Position numbers and translations under genes: made by a program
Assembly: GCA_030528765.1 (NCBI GenBank)
Contig: JAUMYD010000022.1
Coordinates: 1-16,139 of the forward strand
From: Bacillota bacterium
Lineage (GTDB): Bacteria; Bacillota; Dehalobacteriia; UBA4068
Length of the DNA: 16,139 nt
Direction of reading: 5' to 3'
Part shown: piece by piece, positions 11,795 through 16,139 of the stretch
How positions within the stretch are numbered: the first letter of the stretch is position 1
How the letters are laid out: the number at the start of each line of letters is the position of its first letter
The notes under the pieces: model-generated
Told to the model about the DNA's origin: nothing
The model's database searches: none
Seen by the model: the letters and a program-made list of their open reading frames with translations, nothing else

Positions 11795-14719
11795 TTATTT
11801 ACCGTAAGCAACGGCAAAGATCATAGCGATTTCGGCTTCATAAGCATCATCGTAGATGATGATGTAATCGAATTCGTTGTCATCATGATCAATGTCTTCC
11901 AGCTCGAAGCTGTAGTCTTCTTTATTGAAGCCAGGATGTTCGCCGGTCATGTCGTAGGAGACGCAATCTTCAGCGAAGCTGTAGTCTTCCAGATCAGCAC
12001 GGTCAGTGATGTAAGCAACTTCTTCATAGTCTTCAACGATGCCGGAGAGGATCGCTTCAACCTGAGTGAAGGTCTTGGCAGCATTGCCGTCATGGAAGCC
12101 ATAACCGAATTCATCAACCAGAACAACTACGTCGTCTTCATAGATTTCATCGCCGTAGCCGTTGATGCCGTAGAACAGGAAGGAAACTTTGTCCTTCTGG
12201 ACGCTGTAACCAACGAAGTAGACTTCGTCGTCTTCGAGGACGTCAGCAAAGTCGTATTCGACTTCGTAAGCAACGCCATCGATCACAACGTATTCAGCAT
12301 CGTTCTTGGTGTAATGTTCAGTCAGCAGACCGAAACCAACATTGTAGGTATTGTCGGGATCAACCAGGTACAGAACGTCAACGCTCTTGTCTGCGGGATC
12401 CAGGATACCATACTGCAGGGTGTAGGTTTCTTTGCCCATGTAGTCAGCAGCATCGCCCAGTTCGACTGCATCGAATTCATAGTCATCAGTGCTGACGACG
12501 AATACGACGGTATCTTCATCGATGCTGTAGCCTTTGTAGCTCTGTTCAACCAGAACGCCGTTGACATAGGTTTCATAAGCCTTCATGTCGTTGCGGAAGA
12601 CGCCCTTGGAGTTGATGTCCATTTCATCTTCAGCCCAGACGAAGGGTTCGAAAGCAACTTTGTAGCCGTTGTAGCGGCCAGCGGTCTTCAGACCGATGGA
12701 ATCAGCAACGATTTCATCGCCATCGACCACGAAGGTGACGAGGTCACCGACTTTGAACTGAGCTTCCAGAGCGACCTGGTCGGCCTCGGTGGTGCAGATC
12801 AGTTTTTCGTCGAATTCATAGGTGGTTTCTTCGCCATCAGCACCAAAGATGGTGATGGTGTCGTAGATCCATTCGGTGTCGCCATCGATATGAGCGCTGT
12901 CTTCGGTGATGTCAACGATGACGCCGTAGGTGGTGTTGTCAACGAAGCAATCGAAGATCATCAGACCAGCGAAGGTCTTAGCATAAGCTTCTGCGAACAG
13001 GACTGCTGCATCGTCATCTTCTTCTTTCAGGATTTCGCGCAGGTAGTCATAATCCAGTTTCTGGAAGCTGTCAGCTTTGTCATCGCTCATCAGGGCGCCC
13101 AGGGTGTTTTCTTTGTAGTTGTATTCAACGCCGGAAACGGTCATTTCGCCGATGCCGCTGTTAGCGGTGGCAGCCAGTTCTTCCAGGTTGGCTTCAACGG
13201 GGCTGAATGCGACATAGACTTCAACGTCTTCGTCAGCATCGGCACCGAAAGCATCGCCAGCGTAGTAAACGATGTCGTTTACTTCCAGCAGGGAAGCATC
13301 GCCCATGACGCCGTCCTTGATGATGGCGAACTGCAGGTCATGCTTTTTGCAGTCATCCAGCAGGCAGAAGACGCCGTTTTCGCCCACGACGGCAGCGCCG
13401 CTGTGCATTTCAACCAGGTCTTCTTCGATATCGGCAACAACGCCAAAGCGCATGTCTTTGTAGTCGTCGAAGTTGTAAACGAAATCATCAGCATCATCGG
13501 TGGTGTAGACGTTGCCGTTGTAAACTTTAACGCCATCAACCTTGGTGCCGTCGGTGACATATTCGACATCGGTCAGCAGGTCAACGAAAGCAACCTCAAC
13601 GCCTTCCAGATCTTCTTTGTCGAAGTCATCCATATCGACTTTCATGGTCAGCATAGCAGCACGGCCGCTCAGGTTCCAGAGTTCGCCGTCCATGGTTTCG
13701 TCGTAGATGTAGTAATTGTCAGCAACGGAAACGCCCTGCATATCGTCAGCGGAGAAAACGTTGAACTGCAGTTCGCCGTCAGCGTAATCTTCGTAGCCCC
13801 AACCAGCAGCTTCAACCAGCTTGCCGTTCCAGTATTCGAACCAGACGGGAACTTCGATAGCTTCGAAAACGTTCCAGAGCAGGGTGACCTTGGTGGTGTA
13901 TTCGGCGGTGATTTCAACATCCAGCTCGAATTCCAGACCATTTACGGGATCATAGGTGACTTTGCCGCTGGTGATGATTTCTTCATCCAGGAAGTATTCG
14001 AAGAGGTCTTCTTCGTTGGTCTTCAGGGTGTCGTAAGCATAACCATCGGAGTCAACATCGCTGGCGCCGTAGATCACGGTGAAGTTACCGGGAACATAGG
14101 TGACCTGATAGAGATCCAGAGCGTAGTTGACGATAGCAGCCATTTCGCCGCGGGTAGCAGCATTGGGGCCGATGAATTCGACATAGTCGAACAGGGTTTC
14201 ATCGCTCCACTGCGCTTTGACGTTCTGGGCTTTGGTCACATAATCTTTGGGCCAAGCGCCGGGCAGATCATCGGTGTAACCAACAGCACGCAGAACGACG
14301 GTAGCAACTTCCTGAGTGGTGACGACAGCCTGGGGATCAAAGATGCCATTGCCGCGGCCGTTCATCAGGCCCAGATCCAGAGCTGCATTGATGTAGCCTT
14401 CAGCCCAGAAGCCTTCGGCGACGTCAGTGAAGCTGGATTTCAGGGAAGCATAGTAATTGACGGTGTCTTCAGCGCCGAACATATAAACAGCGATCTTCGC
14501 AAATTCGGCACGGGTCAGATATTCGGCAGGACGATAAGCGCCGCCCCAGCCATTGTTACCTTCGAGAACACCCAGAGCAGTCAGACGATAAATATCGTTG
14601 GCAAACTCGGTGTCAGCTTTGACGTCGGTATAGTTCGGAATCGCTTCATCCGCGAAAGCGGTGGTAGCGAAAGCGAAGACCATGGCCAACGCCAGAAGAA
14701 CTACCAGATACTTCTTCAT
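11795..14719 (-). CDS. Secreted SLH-domain surface protein, probable S-layer or cell-wall-anchored protein
   Basis: The 974-residue product begins with a clear signal peptide (MKKYLVVLLALAMVFAFATTAFA, cleavage after Ala23 before DE). Three SLH repeats follow. The first, about residues 29-80, has YTDV and LTRAEFAKIA. The second, about 95-146, has FTDVAEGFWAEGYI and FDP. The third, about 155-205, is more diverged and ends ATRGEMAAIVNYAL. SLH domains bind pyruvylated secondary cell-wall polymers and fix proteins to the Gram-positive surface. The remaining ~770 residues are strongly acidic, rich in Asp, Glu, Tyr and Val, with few Cys and no membrane anchor or enzyme motif I recognise. GGAGG in TAGGAGGAAATCC precedes ATG 14719. 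Codon use is very restricted (no TTA, CTA or TCA at all), as in highly expressed genes. Size, composition and codon bias make a main S-layer protein plausible but unproven. Confidence 0.88.
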   Translation of the reverse strand: MKKYLVVLLALAMVFAFATTAFADEAIPNYTDVKADTEFANDIYRLTALGVLEGNNGWGGAYRPAEYLTRAEFAKIAVYMFGAEDTVNYYASLKSSFTDVAEGFWAEGYINAALDLGLMNGRGNGIFDPQAVVTTQEVATVVLRAVGYTDDLPGAWPKDYVTKAQNVKAQWSDETLFDYVEFIGPNAATRGEMAAIVNYALDLYQVTYVPGNFTVIYGASDVDSDGYAYDTLKTNEEDLFEYFLDEEIITSGKVTYDPVNGLEFELDVEITAEYTTKVTLLWNVFEAIEVPVWFEYWNGKLVEAAGWGYEDYADGELQFNVFSADDMQGVSVADNYYIYDETMDGELWNLSGRAAMLTMKVDMDDFDKEDLEGVEVAFVDLLTDVEYVTDGTKVDGVKVYNGNVYTTDDADDFVYNFDDYKDMRFGVVADIEEDLVEMHSGAAVVGENGVFCLLDDCKKHDLQFAIIKDGVMGDASLLEVNDIVYYAGDAFGADADEDVEVYVAFSPVEANLEELAATANSGIGEMTVSGVEYNYKENTLGALMSDDKADSFQKLDYDYLREILKEEDDDAAVLFAEAYAKTFAGLMIFDCFVDNTTYGVIVDITEDSAHIDGDTEWIYDTITIFGADGEETTYEFDEKLICTTEADQVALEAQFKVGDLVTFVVDGDEIVADSIGLKTAGRYNGYKVAFEPFVWAEDEMDINSKGVFRNDMKAYETYVNGVLVEQSYKGYSIDEDTVVFVVSTDDYEFDAVELGDAADYMGKETYTLQYGILDPADKSVDVLYLVDPDNTYNVGFGLLTEHYTKNDAEYVVIDGVAYEVEYDFADVLEDDEVYFVGYSVQKDKVSFLFYGINGYGDEIYEDDVVVLVDEFGYGFHDGNAAKTFTQVEAILSGIVEDYEEVAYITDRADLEDYSFAEDCVSYDMTGEHPGFNKEDYSFELEDIDHDDNEFDYIIIYDDAYEAEIAMIFAVAYGK

Positions 14720-15155
14720 TTGGATTTCCTCCTATAGGATAATAAATTTTGACCGGCCAAGCCCGCAGCACCACCCGTATCGCCGGACGAAGCCAGCGTC
14801 CAGGGCGCGACCCCGTTTTACAGGGGATGATCCGAACCTCCGGCCCTTCGCTGCTCCAACCCGTCCTAGCCCTTGGGACAAAGCAGCGGGAATAACTGAT
14901 TTCATTTCCACAACAGCAACAGGAGCCCCGTTCCTTCCTGAAAGGGTTCCAGCCGTTCCATTTCGAAAGAACTGGCCTGAAACGGCTTGATGGAAACTCC
15001 CAACGGACAGCTGTTTCCGCTAGGAACGCCACAGCCGGAACGGTCACCGGGGGAGGCGGTGGACAGCCGCCTGCCGATGAAGTCCAAAAGCAACTTCAAA
15101 AAAACCGAAAATTGCTTTCACCATATATACAAGTGCTCCAAAGATTTTCTTGCAA
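14720..15155 (-). promoter_or_regulatory. Long hairpin-rich upstream region, probable 5' leader of the SLH gene
   Basis: No convincing gene lies in this stretch. Read on the minus strand it contains several perfect inverted repeats: AGGCGG/CCGCCT (15054-15059 with 15067-15072), AGCCGTT/AACGGCT (14951-14957 with 14981-14987), and CGCTGCT/AGCAGCG (14849-14855 with 14882-14888), the last enclosing GTCC/GGAC. A candidate -10 TATATA lies at 15124-15129, and TTGCAA at 15150-15155 may be the -35, although the 20-base gap is too long for a standard promoter. A start there would give a leader of about 400 bases. I found no core motif of a known riboswitch. A shorter leader from a nearer, weaker promoter cannot be excluded. 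Confidence 0.45.
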
Positions 15156-15264
15156 AAATTTTTCTTTTTTGCAAAAAAAATTTTCTTCACAGCAGGAAAA
15201 ACGAAAACTGCCCCTGGCAGACGCGGCTTCCCCCTTTGCAGGGCAAAAGTCTCTGCGCTTTTTC
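15156..15264. other. A/T-rich intergenic segment between the divergent SLH and membrane-protein genes
   Basis: TTGCAA at 15150-15155 is followed by runs of A and T to about 15190, and a second TTTGCAA lies about 20 bases further on. This forms imperfect repeats that could act as upstream promoter elements or bend DNA. CTGCC/GGCAG at 15208-15220 is a small hairpin. I see no gene here. Confidence 0.4.
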
Positions 15265-15293
15265 TGGACAAGCTCCGGCTTTCGTATTATATT
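15265..15293 (+). promoter_or_regulatory. Promoter of the 247-residue membrane protein gene
   Basis: The -35 TGGACA (15265-15270) and -10 TATATT (15288-15293) are separated by 17 bases. The transcript would have a leader of about 90 bases. Confidence 0.72.
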
Positions 15294-15306
15294 ATATATG
15301 GAAAGC

Positions 15307-15359
15307 ATTCTGCTCCGGGCAGAATTCCTCTGCACCCGACTGCCCTGCTTTCCGGGCAG
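15307..15359 (+). other. Two hairpins in the leader of the membrane protein gene
   Basis: ATTCTGC (15307-15313) pairs perfectly with GCAGAAT (15319-15325) around TCCGG. CTGCCC (15340-15345) pairs perfectly with GGGCAG (15354-15359). No U tract follows. The second hairpin ends about 14 bases before the AAAAGGCAGG ribosome binding region, so it could influence translation. Confidence 0.5.
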
Positions 15360-15388
15360 CCCAAAATTTCCGAAAAGGCAGGTTTGCC

Positions 15389-16132
15389 ATGAAAGACATT
15401 AAAAACAAGATCATTCTTCTGCATCTTCTTTGTGAAGCGGAGCTGGAAGAGCTTTCCCGAAGAACAGAGCAGGAAGAGCTCTCCCTTCTGGCCGGGCAGG
15501 CACTGGAGCGCTACCGGCATGCACCCGGGGAGCAAGGGGAAAGCGAGAAAAAAAAGGATCCTCTGCCCTGGTACAGCTTCTGGCAGGCAGTACGGCGGGA
15601 GGACGAAAAAACGATGGCCTATTTCTGCTTCCGGGGGCCGCAGCGCCACGGTACACTGGAGCTTGATGGGCTGCTGACCCGGGCCGGGGAAAACAGCCTC
15701 CTGCAGGAAAAGAAGTATGACCTTTGCCACCAGGCTCTGACCATGCTGCTGCATTGGGCCTTTTCCAGGGATACGAACTATTTCATCCGTAACCGCTGCC
15801 GGGGTGAGGAAGATACGCTCTGGCGAACACTGCTGCGGCGCTGCGAATTCCGCTGCCTGAACGGAAAGGGCAGCCGACAGCGGGATTGGGAGCTGGAACG
15901 GCCTGCCTCCACCTGGCTCTCGGTCTTTATATGCATTGGGCTGAGTATCGGGCTGAGCATTGGGCTGCTGCTTTTCCAAAGCGTATTTCTGGGAAGCTGC
16001 CTGGGGCTTGTTCTGGGGCTGGGAACTGGACTCGGACTGGATCTGAGCGATAAGAAGCTGCGGCAGCGCCTGCGGGAAGCCCGACAGGCGGAGAAGGCCG
16101 AGATCGGGCCCGGAGAGCAGCTCCCGCAATGA
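15389..16132 (+). CDS. Hypothetical membrane protein with C-terminal glycine-rich double span
   Basis: I do not recognise this 247-residue protein. It starts at ATG 15389 (MKDIKNKIILLHLLCEAELEEL), preceded by AAAAGGCAGG; the open frame extends upstream, but no good start or ribosome binding site supports that. Residues 1-170 are hydrophilic and mostly helical, with clusters of charged residues, a YSFWQAVRREDEK stretch and four Cys, none in a zinc-finger spacing. Residues about 174-215 form two closely spaced hydrophobic segments separated by only a few residues, with GLSIGLSIGLLL and GLVLGLGTGLGL glycine patterns that favour tight helix packing. The short C-terminal tail is charged (KKLRQRLREARQAEKAE). 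The layout suggests a cytoplasmic N-terminal domain tethered by a membrane hairpin. It is transcribed away from the SLH gene, and the window ends seven bases after its stop. Confidence 0.72.
   Translation: MKDIKNKIILLHLLCEAELEELSRRTEQEELSLLAGQALERYRHAPGEQGESEKKKDPLPWYSFWQAVRREDEKTMAYFCFRGPQRHGTLELDGLLTRAGENSLLQEKKYDLCHQALTMLLHWAFSRDTNYFIRNRCRGEEDTLWRTLLRRCEFRCLNGKGSRQRDWELERPASTWLSVFICIGLSIGLSIGLLLFQSVFLGSCLGLVLGLGTGLGLDLSDKKLRQRLREARQAEKAEIGPGEQLPQ
15935..15970 (+). repeat. In-frame 12-base tandem repeat in the first membrane span
   Basis: Three units, ATTGGGCTGAGT, ATCGGGCTGAGC and ATTGGGCTGCTG, encode IGLS, IGLS and IGLL. They build the glycine-zipper-like face of the first predicted span of the downstream membrane protein. 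Confidence 0.8.
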
Positions 16133-16139
16133 GGCCGGC

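Noticed and set aside
11696..14737. A 1013-codon open frame antisense to the SLH gene
   Set aside because: It is codon-aligned with the real gene and open only because that gene never uses TTA, CTA or TCA. Its translation is low-complexity Val/Phe/Asp/Ile sequence with no recognisable domain, and it has no promoter or ribosome binding site.
14747..14753. A single CtsR-like heptad (TTTGACC) upstream of the SLH gene
   Set aside because: CtsR needs two heptads three bases apart, and no partner is present on either side.
14902..15099. A 65-codon minus-strand frame in the SLH leader, possible leader peptide
   Set aside because: It starts with TTG and has no ribosome binding site. Its sequence has no signal peptide or known motif, and the hairpins better explain this region as RNA.
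14720..15120. Possible known riboswitch, T-box, RNase P RNA, tmRNA or SRP RNA in the SLH leader
   Set aside because: None of the conserved core sequences I know for these families is visible on either strand. Only generic hairpins are seen.
1..16139. Search for CRISPR arrays, insertion sequences, integrases, phage genes or attachment sites
   Set aside because: No spaced direct-repeat array, transposase or integrase motif, or tRNA-flanking direct repeat was found. All genes look like ordinary chromosomal loci with consistent codon use.

Overview
The window looks like the chromosome of an anaerobic, fermentative, Gram-positive-type Bacillota, most likely a Clostridia member with fairly high GC. 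The evidence is a CtsR-controlled clpC locus with CtsR heptad operators, a GntR-linked ABC exporter, the beta subunit of a Na+-pumping decarboxylase, an SLH-anchored surface protein, strong AGGAGG ribosome binding sites and many intrinsic terminators. The exact family cannot be fixed from sequence alone. I see no phage, transposon, CRISPR array or plasmid gene.

Layout. (1) 3-3437, plus strand: the tail of a probable GntR regulator, an ABC ATPase and a 774-residue permease with a large soluble C-terminal region form a tightly overlapped operon ending in a strong terminator. (2) 3471-7005, plus strand: a heat-shock/proteolysis unit. A consensus-like promoter is bracketed by CtsR heptad sites and drives ctsR and then clpC. 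This ClpC carries an extra N-terminal four-cysteine zinc finger of the McsA type, and separate mcsA and mcsB genes are absent between the two. (3) 7025-7952, plus strand: a monocistronic lipoprotein made of two copies of an unrecognised ~130-residue domain. A bidirectional terminator separates it from (4) mscL (8076-8555, minus), a mechanosensitive channel with a C-terminal zinc ribbon. (5) 8731-10160, minus strand: oadB-type decarboxylase beta subunit plus a 44-residue OadG-like single-span protein, with its own promoter and terminator. (6) 10179-11672, minus strand: a tRNA with anticodon CAU and, downstream of it, a THUMP-type RNA methyltransferase. (7) 11723-15155, minus strand: a 974-residue secreted, acidic SLH protein with a long, hairpin-rich upstream region. 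(8) 15265-16132, plus strand: a divergently transcribed 247-residue membrane protein that I do not recognise.

How the genes fit together: CtsR should repress its own operon and release ClpC under stress. The intact LGF loop in ClpC implies that a ClpP encoded elsewhere is its partner. OadB and the small subunit are the membrane part of a sodium pump whose carboxyltransferase and biotin carrier must lie outside this window. The SLH protein, the lipoprotein, MscL and the ABC permease are all cell-envelope components, but the sequence gives no sign that they share a pathway.

Most worth checking are the zinc-finger–ClpC fusion with no McsA/McsB, the multi-heptad CtsR operator, the structured leader of the SLH gene, the duplicated lipoprotein domain and the MscL zinc ribbon.
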